A stretch of 47,045 nucleotides of DNA from CANNBR01 sp964592275 (GTDB lineage Bacteria > Babelota > Babeliae > Babelales > CAIQNR01). This document shows, piece by piece, positions 35,076-42,776 of the stretch (position 1 is the stretch's first letter; the number at the start of each line of letters is the position of its first letter). A program made the position numbers and the translations under genes. The notes beneath the pieces are model-generated. The model was not told the origin of the DNA. It was given only the letters and a program-made list of their open reading frames with translations, and made no database searches. The stretch lies in the NCBI GenBank assembly GCA_964592275.1, contig CAZQDJ010000006.1, positions 1-47,045 of the forward strand. Direction: 5' to 3'.

Positions 35076-35151
35076 TGGAGCTGGCGACTGGATTTGAACC
35101 CGCGACCTGCTGATTACAAATCAGCTGCTCTACCAACTGAGCTACGCCAGC
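35076..35151 (-). tRNA. tRNA-Thr (TGT)
   Basis: The acceptor stem GCTGGCG/CGCCAGC is perfect, the anticodon arm is GCTGA-TTTGTAA-TCAGC with anticodon TGT, and the discriminator T is followed by encoded CCA. With the GGT species it gives two threonine tRNAs in tandem. Confidence 0.95.
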
Positions 35152-35167
35152 ATTTTACCTTTAACTT

Positions 35168-35244
35168 TGGAGCGGGAAACGAGACTCGAACTCGCAACCT
35201 ACAGCTTGGAAGGCTGTCGCTCTAGCCAATTGAGCTATTCCCGC
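35168..35244 (-). tRNA. tRNA-Gly (TCC)
   Basis: The acceptor stem is GCGGGAA/TTCCCGC, the anticodon arm ACAGC-CTTCCAA-GCTGT with anticodon TCC, and CCA is encoded. It follows tRNA-Tyr in the order Tyr-Gly-Thr that is common next to tuf in other bacteria. Confidence 0.95.
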
Positions 35245-35255
35245 ATAATTTTTCT

Positions 35256-35340
35256 TGGTGGCGAGAGTAGGATTCGAACCTACGAAGGCTGAGCCAGCGG
35301 ATTTACAGTCCGCCCCCTTTGGCCGCTCGGGAATCTCGCC
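35256..35340 (-). tRNA. tRNA-Tyr (GTA)
   Basis: This is a class II tRNA with a long variable arm. The acceptor stem is GGCGAGA/TCTCGCC, the anticodon loop CTGTAAA (anticodon GTA), the discriminator A, and CCA is encoded. It is the first gene of the 16-kb minus-strand run. The AT-rich stretch upstream (35341-35441) should hold the promoter, but I cannot assign one. Confidence 0.95.
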
Positions 35341-35441
35341 CAAATTTTTAAAAATGTCAAATTACCGCTTGTTACTAAACTTTTAGTGAAATCAAGGATA
35401 ATGCCTTTCTTATCCAATTTCAAATTTAATTTTTAATTTTT

Positions 35442-35651
35442 TTATTCGCCTTCCAATGTCTCTTGCAGGATCTGCTTTACTTCATCCACACAACTCGAAC
35501 ATCCAGTACCTACTCCAAGACGCTCTGAGAGCTCATTATACGTCGTCGCTCCGGCCTTAATTTCTTCCACTATTTGGCTATACATTACTTCCATACATGT
35601 ACAAACTAAATAATCCGGTTTTTCTAAAAATGGACTCTTCCTTTTATCCAT
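35442..35651 (-). CDS. BFD-like [2Fe-2S]-binding protein
   Basis: The protein has 69 residues with the Cys pattern of the BFD (bacterioferritin-associated ferredoxin-like) fold: VCTC at 17-19 and GTGCSSC at 51-54, with helix-turn-helix-like segments between (YSQIVEEIKAGATTYNELSERLGVG). This domain coordinates a [2Fe-2S] cluster. It occurs alone in Bfd, which releases iron from bacterioferritin, and as a domain in nitrite reductases and NifU. Here it is free-standing, with no ferritin gene nearby. I chose the ATG at 35651, seven bases after AAAGGA; a GTG one codon upstream is possible. It starts about 100 bp from the tRNA cluster. Confidence 0.8.
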   Translation of the reverse strand: MDKRKSPFLEKPDYLVCTCMEVMYSQIVEEIKAGATTYNELSERLGVGTGCSSCVDEVKQILQETLEGE

Positions 35652-35707
35652 CACTCATTCCTTTAAACTATTATTTTTTGAAAACCACATACAGATCAAC
35701 TTTTTCA

Positions 35708-35735
35708 TTGATTTCATACTTTAATACCTTATACT
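35708..35735 (+). promoter_or_regulatory. Candidate promoter of the exported MutS-like gene
   Basis: TTGATT, a 16-bp spacer and TATACT precede the MutS-like gene by about 40 bp. The -10 and the bases after it (TATACTAAA) resemble those at 39955 and 46337, which lie in front of other exported-protein genes. Confidence 0.5.
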
Positions 35736-35775
35736 AAAGCTATTATTAAAACCATTAATCTAAAAAAAACGGTTT

Positions 35776-37743
35776 ATGAAAAAGTTTACGTCAATTGCCA
35801 CACTTATAGTATTGTGTACTTCTGTATTTGCCAACGGAGCTGAACAAGCTATTGTTTTACCCAATCAATTTTCAGAAATTCGCGAGATGCATCTTTCAAG
35901 TTTGCCCGCCCCACTTATAAAAAAAGAAGAGCCAAGCGCTCACAAGAAAAAAACACTTTTTGAACAACGAACTGGTTCAGAACGCCCCGATTATCTTCTT
36001 AATCCTCTTTCAGAATACGAACGCCATTCGCTCGTTTATGAACTATTTTCAAAATTACCGCCAGCAACACAACAACCATTTTCTATCGCCAATAAAAATG
36101 CCTGGAAAGATCTTGAACTTATTAGTGGCGGCAATCTTTTTAAAAGTCTCAACCGTACTAAAACCACTCTGGGAAGTGTCTATCTTGCCTCGGTAATCAC
36201 TCATCCTTGTGATGATTTACAGACTCTTCAAAACCGTCAAGCCATCATTCAAGTCCTGGTAAATGATGAAAAATTAGCAAAAAACTTCACTAAGCTTCTT
36301 GTTAAAGTAAAGGAAACTGAAAGTGTTGTGTTCGGTTTTTGGAAAGAAGAAAATAAAGCTGAAAAAACATTTATTGATCAACTCTACAGCACAAGCACTC
36401 TCCCTATTCTAAAAAATCTTCAACACGGAAACACATCCCCTAAATTGCAAGAATTTTTCACCACCTCAAAACATATACTCACCTTAGGAAGACTTGCCTT
36501 AGTAGATGCAACGTACGCAGGAGCGGGGTACATGCAATGCATGTATAACATTCCCTATGGCAAGCTACCCCTAGAAGGAAACATTGCCTTTTGTACATCC
36601 ATGGCCGCCTTTGTCACCTACCTTACCTACACAGAACTTATGGTTGAAAAAAATTATTGCGACCTTTTGAACTATGTTCACGAAAAAACAAACGCTCTTG
36701 CAACTACCATCAGAGTTCTTGACTTAACTGCACAATCCCTTCATGACCACCAAGAACTACAAAACCTTGAAAACGCCCAAAAATTACTTGATTTCAAGCA
36801 CAAAGCAAAAACTCTTTCTCCAAAGCTACAATCTTTAATTTCTCTGCTCAAAACACCTACTTTTAAAGGAAAAGTTTCTATTTTTTCTCGAAAAGGACGT
36901 GTACGTGCAGCTTATGCATTAATGCAAGAAATAAAAAATGAGCTTATTCCTTTCCTTATTGCACTTGGAGAAGTCGATGCCTACCTTTCATGCGCAACTC
37001 TTTATAACGAATACAAAGAAAAAGAAAATAAATTTGTATTTGCTACCTATCTTCACCAGAACACCCCATACCTCTGCACAGAAAATATGTGGAATCCATT
37101 CATTCCTTCAGAAAAGGCAATCACCAACTCGATTACCCTAGGGAAGAATCTTCCTCTGAATATTATTTTAACTGGACCAAATGCTGGCGGAAAATCAACG
37201 TTCATTAAAGGGGTTACTTTAAACGTCCTTCTTGCTCAAACGATTGGTATCGTTCCTGCCTCGAACTTCAGTTTTACTCCCTTTGCAAAAATCAACACCT
37301 ACATGAATATTTCTGACGACATTTCAGCAGGAAAATCGCTCTTTATGTCAGAAGTATTACGCGCCCAAGAGCTTGTTGACACCATACAAAACCTGCCTAC
37401 AAACAAGTTCGTGTTTTCAGTCATGGATGAAATGTTCAGTGGAACTTCACCAAAAGAAGGGGAAGCAACCAGTTACGCTGTTGCAGAAAATCTTGGAAAA
37501 AACAGTCACTCACTCCTTATTCTTGCAACACATTTTCCTGAACTAAAAAAGCTTGAAACTGCTACGAGTAAGTTTAAAAACTATCAAGTTCGAGTAGTTC
37601 ATCATGCAAATGGCACATTCAGCTACCCATTTAAACTACAAGAAGGGGCTGCAGACCAAAACGTTGCCATCGATATATTAAAACAACAAGGCTTTTCAAG
37701 TTCAATCTTGGATAGAGCGCAAGAAATCTTGGCAAAAAAATAA
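35776..37743 (+). CDS. MutS-family ATPase with an N-terminal signal peptide
   Basis: Residues about 440-655 are a MutS-type ABC ATPase: Walker A GPNAGGKST (467-475), Walker B VMDEMFSGTSPKEG (Asp551, Glu552) and the switch His in LATHFPEL (His586). Upstream, TLGSVYLASVITHP...LQNRQAIIQVL is the start of the MutS core/lever region, and the C-terminus (FKLQEGAADQNVAIDILKQQGF) is also MutS-like. The mismatch-recognition domain and its Phe-x-Glu motif are absent. The N-terminus is unusual: KKFTSIATLIVLCTSVFA reads as a Sec signal peptide with cleavage after VFA, and hydrophobic segments occur near residues 250-295. If real, this would put a MutS-like ATPase outside the cytoplasm or on the membrane. 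The ATG has only weak ribosome-binding potential, but the promoter and terminator fit a single gene. Its substrate is unknown. Confidence 0.8.
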   Translation: MKKFTSIATLIVLCTSVFANGAEQAIVLPNQFSEIREMHLSSLPAPLIKKEEPSAHKKKTLFEQRTGSERPDYLLNPLSEYERHSLVYELFSKLPPATQQPFSIANKNAWKDLELISGGNLFKSLNRTKTTLGSVYLASVITHPCDDLQTLQNRQAIIQVLVNDEKLAKNFTKLLVKVKETESVVFGFWKEENKAEKTFIDQLYSTSTLPILKNLQHGNTSPKLQEFFTTSKHILTLGRLALVDATYAGAGYMQCMYNIPYGKLPLEGNIAFCTSMAAFVTYLTYTELMVEKNYCDLLNYVHEKTNALATTIRVLDLTAQSLHDHQELQNLENAQKLLDFKHKAKTLSPKLQSLISLLKTPTFKGKVSIFSRKGRVRAAYALMQEIKNELIPFLIALGEVDAYLSCATLYNEYKEKENKFVFATYLHQNTPYLCTENMWNPFIPSEKAITNSITLGKNLPLNIILTGPNAGGKSTFIKGVTLNVLLAQTIGIVPASNFSFTPFAKINTYMNISDDISAGKSLFMSEVLRAQELVDTIQNLPTNKFVFSVMDEMFSGTSPKEGEATSYAVAENLGKNSHSLLILATHFPELKKLETATSKFKNYQVRVVHHANGTFSYPFKLQEGAADQNVAIDILKQQGFSSSILDRAQEILAKK

Positions 37744-37778
37744 AAGCACACAGCATAAATTACGCAAGTAAACAAATC

Positions 37779-37816
37779 AAAGAGGAGATGAGCATCACGC
37801 TTGTCTCCTCTTTTTG
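37779..37816 (+). terminator. Rho-independent terminator
   Basis: AAAGAGGAGA and TCTCCTCTTT form a 10-bp stem, followed by a T-run, about 35 bp after the MutS-like gene. Confidence 0.88.
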
Positions 37817-37883
37817 ATTAGCAATCTTTTTTATACCGCGTTATCATTTCAGTCATTTTTCATAACTAAAAAAAGGACCGTGT

Positions 37884-38831
37884 ATGAAAAAAAGAATTAT
37901 AGCTATCGCGGTTTTCTGTTGTTCTTTCTCTATTATTTTCGCCAAACACCCCTCTGTTCCCTCAAAAACAATAATTTCTCTTGAAGAATATGATGAACTA
38001 AGTACCCCTTCTGTTCCTACCATTTTTTCTTACACATCCCCAGAAAATCAACTCCTCATCTACATAGGAACCTGCCACGATACTGATATCAAAAACTCAC
38101 AATACGTAACCCTTGATAAACAGTGGCACCTCTTCCGTGAACACGCCAAGGGGGGCCATGCTGCCATTATCAGCGAAACACTTACAGGAGACATCTCACA
38201 TACTAATTATAGAACACAAACAGCCGCAATCACCTTTGGAGCCGATTGCGGCTACGCAACGTGGCTTGGGGAAGCTAATACTATCAAAGTTATTGGAGCA
38301 GAACTTTCGCACAAAACAGTTATTCAACAACTACTCAAGGAATTCGATAAAGATGATGTGTATTATTTTTGTTTTGCTCTTGCAGCAGATTTTTGGACCC
38401 GATACGAAGACAAACCAGAGCTCGAATCATTTATTCTAGGGCGAGTACATAAATGGACCGATAATACCACGATTACCTTCAAACAACTCACCACACTTCA
38501 TGAACGTTATACTGGAAAATCGCTTACCATTCCTGATAAAAATTTTTTTGTGCGGCTTATGACTCTGACGTATCACACCAGTTATATTGAACGCGCATTA
38601 ACCTATTTTTCTATTCCGACATCGGTACTCAACGTCATTTATCCGATTTTACGAAGAAGCCATCAAATACGTGATGAACACACCTTTGGCATTATTAGTG
38701 ATCAATGGAAATCAGGAAAAAATCTTTTTATAATCTACGGAGCGCTCCATGCAATTACATTAAAAAAGCACCTTGAAAAACTTACTCAACAACAATCTGC
38801 CGTTTTTCATCCGAAGCATACTGCAAAGTAA
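37884..38831 (+). CDS. Exported TIKI/TraB-GumN-like protein
   Basis: This 315-residue protein has a signal peptide (KKRIIAIAVFCCSFSIIFA, cleavage after IFA). After it, LLIYIGTCHDTD resembles the GTxH strand that opens the TIKI/TraB/EreA/ChaN superfamily. AAIISETLTG follows at the place of the usual acidic strand, and IIYGALHAITLKKHLE near the C-terminus matches the terminal G..H motif. In that superfamily these residues can form a metal-dependent hydrolase or protease site, so a secreted hydrolase is possible. The assignment rests on motif order only. AAAGGACC lies upstream of the ATG. The 3' end overlaps convergent tsaE by 50 bp. Confidence 0.55.
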   Translation: MKKRIIAIAVFCCSFSIIFAKHPSVPSKTIISLEEYDELSTPSVPTIFSYTSPENQLLIYIGTCHDTDIKNSQYVTLDKQWHLFREHAKGGHAAIISETLTGDISHTNYRTQTAAITFGADCGYATWLGEANTIKVIGAELSHKTVIQQLLKEFDKDDVYYFCFALAADFWTRYEDKPELESFILGRVHKWTDNTTITFKQLTTLHERYTGKSLTIPDKNFFVRLMTLTYHTSYIERALTYFSIPTSVLNVIYPILRRSHQIRDEHTFGIISDQWKSGKNLFIIYGALHAITLKKHLEKLTQQQSAVFHPKHTAK

Positions 38832-39195
38832 TCTGTGCCGTAGATGCAGGAAGAGCATCAGTCAAAATCTCAGGCCATTCAATGAAACAAAGAGAATTAT
38901 CGTCGTACAGATATTCATCAAACCCTGCCTGAATAAATTCTTGGTATGACGACAATCGATACAAATCAAAATGATACACAATTTTTCCATCTGCAAGCGG
39001 ATAGACCGACACATAGGTGTAGGTTGGACTTTGAACTGGCCCTTGTACACCAAGTTGTGCAAGCATCTCTTGTACCAAGGTTGTTTTACCCGCTCCTAAG
39101 GTTCCCGTAAAGGTCCACACGCGCACTGGCAAAAGAAGTAGTTCTTTGGCGCATGCAATCATTTCTGTACGATCAACAAGATACGTTTTATTCAT
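38782..39195 (-). CDS. tsaE: tRNA threonylcarbamoyladenosine biosynthesis ATPase TsaE
   Basis: TsaE is the ATPase of the TsaBDE complex that makes t6A37 in ANN-reading tRNAs. Walker A is GTLGAGKTT, followed by LVQEMLAQLGV and SPTYTYVSVYP. HFDLYRLSSYQEF and CFIEWPE are further hallmarks. The 137-residue length is normal. Its start lies 30 bp after the YacP-like stop, so the two are likely cotranscribed. The 3' end runs 50 bp into the convergent exported gene. Confidence 0.94.
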   Translation of the reverse strand: MNKTYLVDRTEMIACAKELLLLPVRVWTFTGTLGAGKTTLVQEMLAQLGVQGPVQSPTYTYVSVYPLADGKIVYHFDLYRLSSYQEFIQAGFDEYLYDDNSLCFIEWPEILTDALPASTAQITLQYASDEKRQIVVE

Positions 39196-39225
39196 AATCC
39201 ACTCTGTTTTTTCAAGGTCAGTTGC

Positions 39226-39810
39226 TTATAATTTATCAATATAACGGCGGTAAGCTTTTTCTTTTTTAGAAACATGGTTACCGGAAGCTGATTGTTTTTG
39301 TTGCCCACTTTCACGCTCATCTTTGTAAGGAATACGCATACCTGCAGCTTCATACATAATGCTATCAATTTCAGGATCATTGTCTTCTGATAACTTATAA
39401 ACATCCGTATATAATTCTGGATCACTCTTTTTTTCTGGATTACAAACAGCATGCACCCTTTCATAAAAGAACAATGGTTCTACTGTTTCAACACGAGACT
39501 CTCCCACCTTATTACAAAGTTCTCGATCAAGAGTCACCACCAACATCTCTCTACTTCTATGTTCTTGAGCATAGGTAATAATAAGGTCATCTGCAGATTG
39601 ATTTTGACCACTGTACCAGACGATTACTCCCTTTTGCTTTTCAGCACTCGGGTAGTAATAAGGGCCACCGTCAAAAAAAACTATCACTTTATGCTGACGT
39701 TTTTTTATATATCGACCCATCAAATTCACAAACGCACTGCGTTGAACTTCTGAAACATCCAAGCCATGAAGCTTCTTCAATAAGTTATAACCATCAATTA
39801 CTACTATCAT
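39226..39810 (-). CDS. YacP-type NYN domain RNase
   Basis: The protein starts MIVVIDGYNLLKKL, the opening of NYN (YacP, PF05991) PIN-like nucleases, and continues with VIVFFDGGP and ADDLIITYAQEH, giving conserved acidic residues for metal binding. VVTLDRELCN is a further family strand. B. subtilis YacP (Rae1) is a ribosome-associated mRNA endonuclease; whether this protein has that role is unknown. Residues after about 125 form a charged tail not typical of the family. I chose the ATG at 39810 because the family starts there and GAGGGA lies upstream; an ATG ten codons earlier would encode the ribosome-binding site. Confidence 0.82.
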   Translation of the reverse strand: MIVVIDGYNLLKKLHGLDVSEVQRSAFVNLMGRYIKKRQHKVIVFFDGGPYYYPSAEKQKGVIVWYSGQNQSADDLIITYAQEHRSREMLVVTLDRELCNKVGESRVETVEPLFFYERVHAVCNPEKKSDPELYTDVYKLSEDNDPEIDSIMYEAAGMRIPYKDERESGQQKQSASGNHVSKKEKAYRRYIDKL

Positions 39811-39932
39811 TTTTATAGTCCCTCTTTTCCAGAGTACCACAGATAAACCAGTAGCATAAGCTCATACACAAAAGTTTCTTTTCATAAACCAATGTAAACA
39901 AGCTTCTATTGGCCATTTCAACACCAATCCTT

Positions 39933-39960
39933 TTGACAAAAAATAAGGAATCTTTAGTCT
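39933..39960 (+). promoter_or_regulatory. Candidate sigma70-type promoter of the membrane paralog pair
   Basis: A perfect TTGACA, a 16-bp spacer and TAGTCT followed by AAA lie about 50 bp before the gene at 40011. Confidence 0.5.
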
Positions 39961-40010
39961 AAAAGCTCTAAATAAAATTTCTTAATTAAAAATAAAAAAA
40001 GAATCTCATT

Positions 40011-40793
40011 ATGAATATCAATATAATTAGTCTTATCCTTGCCTGCATGCTTCCCTTTTTTACACAAACAGCTGAGCTTAAAAAAAGTGTCTTATCTACC
40101 GAAATAACAGAAAAAAAGAAAGGCATTAGTTCTCGATGCATCGAAAATGTTAAAACTACTAGCCATTTCCTAAACCGAGAAAGCTGGGAAATCAGTAAAA
40201 TTATGGCGCTTGCGGTTGGCGCTGGTGCGCTCTATGGTATTTTACATGATCAAGTTACCACCCGTGTTTGTTTAGAATATTTTTCTCGAGGTTTCCATCA
40301 AACCATGGTTTCTTACTGGCCTTGTACCGGCGTTCTAGGCGCAGCAAAAGGGATCTTGCAAACAACTCAATCTCCAACCGTTACTGCCTGTATTTGGGGA
40401 CCGCTCGCCACTTTTGAAGTTAGCCTATACTCTGGAGCACTGCTTGCCGCAGTAAGTCGTTTCGGAGAAAGAGATAAATACACAGCAAAAAAACTTATCA
40501 AACCTATAACAACTGTAATGGCAGTCACTGGTATATGTTCTGCATTGGCATTAAGTATTCCATGTAATGATAATGATAGATCATTCACCCAAGGAGTTTC
40601 TCCAGAAAATCTTGATTCTTTTTTGCGCTGCGCTTCTGCCCACAACACTGCTTACGCTGTTGGAGCGATAGCCACTGTTGGCGCCGCATTATGGGTTCTG
40701 TACCAACGACTAAAAGAAACTGATCTAGAGCAAAAGAATAAAATTGCTCAACAATTGCATGACTTGGAAGCAAAGAAAACAACACTGGAATAA
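40011..40793 (+). CDS. Membrane protein of an uncharacterised HDQVT...EYF family, paralog 1
   Basis: The 260-residue protein begins with a signal peptide or anchor (NIISLILACMLPFFTQTA). It then has three or more hydrophobic segments around residues 65-90, 120-150, 165-190 and 210-230. The motif LYGILHDQVTTRVCLEYFSRG, together with QSPTVTACIWGPLAT, is a pattern I recall from unnamed bacterial membrane proteins with a conserved HDQVT...EYF core; no function is known to me. It lies 20 bp before a tandem paralog that shares most of its sequence. Glu58-Ser-Trp-Glu just ahead of the first core helix corresponds to the TGA in the paralog. It has no strong ribosome-binding site. Confidence 0.75.
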   Translation: MNINIISLILACMLPFFTQTAELKKSVLSTEITEKKKGISSRCIENVKTTSHFLNRESWEISKIMALAVGAGALYGILHDQVTTRVCLEYFSRGFHQTMVSYWPCTGVLGAAKGILQTTQSPTVTACIWGPLATFEVSLYSGALLAAVSRFGERDKYTAKKLIKPITTVMAVTGICSALALSIPCNDNDRSFTQGVSPENLDSFLRCASAHNTAYAVGAIATVGAALWVLYQRLKETDLEQKNKIAQQLHDLEAKKTTLE

Positions 40794-40813
40794 CCTTCAA
40801 AGAAAATTTTTAT

Positions 40814-41617
40814 ATGGATATCCGCACTATAAGCCTTATTTTTTTCTTTTTTGCTTTGTCAGCTGCACGCGCAGTAGAATTCCAACCTTCTATAAAAACC
40901 ACTCCCATTGCGCACTCATTTACTAATGACCTTGCTTCTACAGGCCGTTTTATTAGAAAAGAAAGCTGAGAAATTGGAAAAATTATGGGTCTTGTCATAG
41001 GGGCTTCAGCTCTTTATGGCATTCTCCATGACCAAGTTACTGCTCGTATTTGCTTAGAATATTTTTCCCGCGGTTTCCATCAAAACAATGTTGCTGCATG
41101 GCCATCAACAGGCATACTAGGAACAGCAAAAAGAATCTTACAAACAACTCAATCTCCAACAGTCACTGCTTGCATTTGGGGGCCAATTGCCACCTTTGGA
41201 GTCGGCGTATTATCCGGAGCTCTTCTGAGCTTTGCAAGCCGATTCGGAGAAAAGAACAAATATACAGCCAAGAAACTTATCATACCAGTGATGACCGTTA
41301 TGACCGTTACCGGAGTATGTTCTGCCTTAGCGTTAGGATTCCCTGAGCATGTTGCCTCCAGAGGAAGCATAATTCAAGAAGTATCCCCAGAAAAACTTAC
41401 CTCATTTTGGCGCTGCGCTTCTGCACACAACACTGCCTATACGATTGGTGCACTAGGAATAACAGTGGCTACTTTATGGATATTTTTCCAGCGATTAAAA
41501 AGCGATGACCAGGCAGAAGACAAAAAGGGGAATTTTTCTAACAGTGAAAATCTTTTTGTGGGAGTTGATGGAGATGCTCATTGGAAACCCGCTTTACGAC
41601 TTTCTTACGATTTCTAA
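40814..41617 (+). pseudogene. Membrane paralog 2, interrupted by an in-frame TGA at a conserved Trp codon
   Basis: From ATG 40814 a signal peptide (DIRTISLIFFFFALSAARA) leads in the same frame to RFIRKES, then TGA (40967-40969), then EIGKIMGLV. The intact paralog reads FLNRESWEISKIMAL, so one G-to-A change turned TGG into TGA. After it the frame continues open to 41617 with the full HDQVTARICLEYF core, a WGPIAT segment and a C-terminus ending LRLSYDF, a tail resembling outer-membrane barrel ends and absent from paralog 1. Restarting at ATG 40985 would give a 210-residue protein without the signal peptide. A recent nonsense mutation is the simplest reading. Readthrough is possible; general recoding is unlikely given TGA stops in rph and paralog 2 at 18280 and a CCA-anticodon tRNA-Trp. 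Confidence 0.75.
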
Positions 41618-41745
41618 ACATACACAGTAACAGCCAGCCCCCTTACTATTCCTGCATCTCTCCAGAACACCAAAAAAGCGTTGAAAAGTACCGTAAGAGA
41701 GAGTATCCTGTTGACCTCTACGACTACCATAAAGGGAGGATTTTC

Positions 41746-42606
41746 ATGTCCCAACTCATTTACATGCGCCAGCGCATCAAAGCGATTGGCACCATTAAAA
41801 AAATAACGAGTGCCATGCGACTCATCTCCCGATCATTCCATACCAGAATGTATCGTGAGCAAATTCATTATAAGGAATACCAAGAATCCCTTTCCAAAAT
41901 TTTCAAAACAATTCTTATCAATGCTCCTACAGAAACAGCTTCTTCTTCACTTCTCCAAAAAGCTTCATCAGCCAAAGAGCTTTTGATTATCATCGGATCA
42001 CAAAAAGGATTATGTGGTAGTTTTAATGCCTCTCTTTTTTATTGGATTGATAATCACAAAAAAGAACTTCTTTCAGAACGCTATAATTTTGTTGTCATGG
42101 GAAAAAGAGTTACCGAACATCTTAGAAAAAATGGTATTGATAATATTCAAACACTGTCAGAGCTCAAACTAACCACCATCAGTCTTCTCACCCAGAATCT
42201 TTTCACCCTCATCACCACTGGTGGCTACACCAAAGTATCCACACTTTCCTGTTTTTCAAAAACGCTCTTTAGCCAAGAATGCAAAGAACAAACAATTATG
42301 CCATTTACTCTGCCAAAGGCAGATAGTGCTGATAGCTCATCATTCGATTATGTATGGAGCCACGATCCTGAATCTCTTATTAAAACACTCGTGACGATGC
42401 ATGTCACAGAGAAAATCAGAACAACTCTTTTTTCATCATTGCTTGCTGAGCACAACGCACGCTTTACCGCTATGGATAATGCAACGCGTAATGCTGAAAA
42501 TTTTTTAAATACGATGAAATTGCAGTTCAATAAACTGCGTCAAGCAAAAATCACTAAGGAACTTGCTGAATTAGCAGGAGCATTTGAGACACAAGGACTT
42601 ATGTAA
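41746..42606 (+). CDS. atpG: F-type ATP synthase gamma subunit, isolated
   Basis: Gamma is the central rotor stalk of F1. The N-terminal helix (MRQRIKAIGTIKKITSAMRLIS) and C-terminal helix (MDNATRNAENFLNTMKLQFN, then LRQAKITKELAELAGAFETQG) match the family, and IIGSQKGLCGSFNASL matches the conserved GLCG region. I chose the ATG at 41746 because AAGGGAGGA lies just upstream and the family starts there; the upstream-extended frame adds 55 non-family residues. At 286 residues it is normal in length. No other atp gene is nearby, whereas atpA, atpG and atpD are usually adjacent. A weak hairpin with a T-run (42617-42635) follows. Confidence 0.9.
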   Translation: MSQLIYMRQRIKAIGTIKKITSAMRLISRSFHTRMYREQIHYKEYQESLSKIFKTILINAPTETASSSLLQKASSAKELLIIIGSQKGLCGSFNASLFYWIDNHKKELLSERYNFVVMGKRVTEHLRKNGIDNIQTLSELKLTTISLLTQNLFTLITTGGYTKVSTLSCFSKTLFSQECKEQTIMPFTLPKADSADSSSFDYVWSHDPESLIKTLVTMHVTEKIRTTLFSSLLAEHNARFTAMDNATRNAENFLNTMKLQFNKLRQAKITKELAELAGAFETQGLM

Positions 42607-42634
42607 AGTCAACTCTAATCAAAATATGATTTTT

Positions 42635-42722
42635 TCTTGTTACGTCTGGGCACCCGGACGTTCACTCCGTCTAACAGAACACGCCGTGTTCTGCCGCGAC
42701 TACCGTTCTCTGGGCATGACAT
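42635..42722 (-). repeat. Dispersed intergenic repeat, copy B
   Basis: This is the inverted-orientation counterpart of 16178-16294. TCTTGTTACGTCTGG at the left end, CGTTCACTC inside and TTCTCTGGGCATGACAT at the right end match copy A in reverse complement. The centre is different and contains a perfect 9-bp inverted repeat, CAGAACACG-C-CGTGTTCTG (about 42674-42692). It fills most of the gap between convergent atpG and murA. GC content is clearly higher than in the surroundings. Confidence 0.65.
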
Positions 42723-42776
42723 GGATTTTTATTTGCTCATAAATTTCCAGATAAGCTTTAAACACAGGGTCTCTTT

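Noticed and set aside
35161..35343. A 60-codon frame over the tRNA-Gly and tRNA-Tyr genes
   Set aside because: It is the well-known artefact of translating tRNA genes (EFESR-like peptides).
40814..41617. Genetic code with TGA as Trp
   Set aside because: TGA ends rph and the gene at 18280, tRNA-Trp has a CCA anticodon, and no other gene in the window has an internal TGA.
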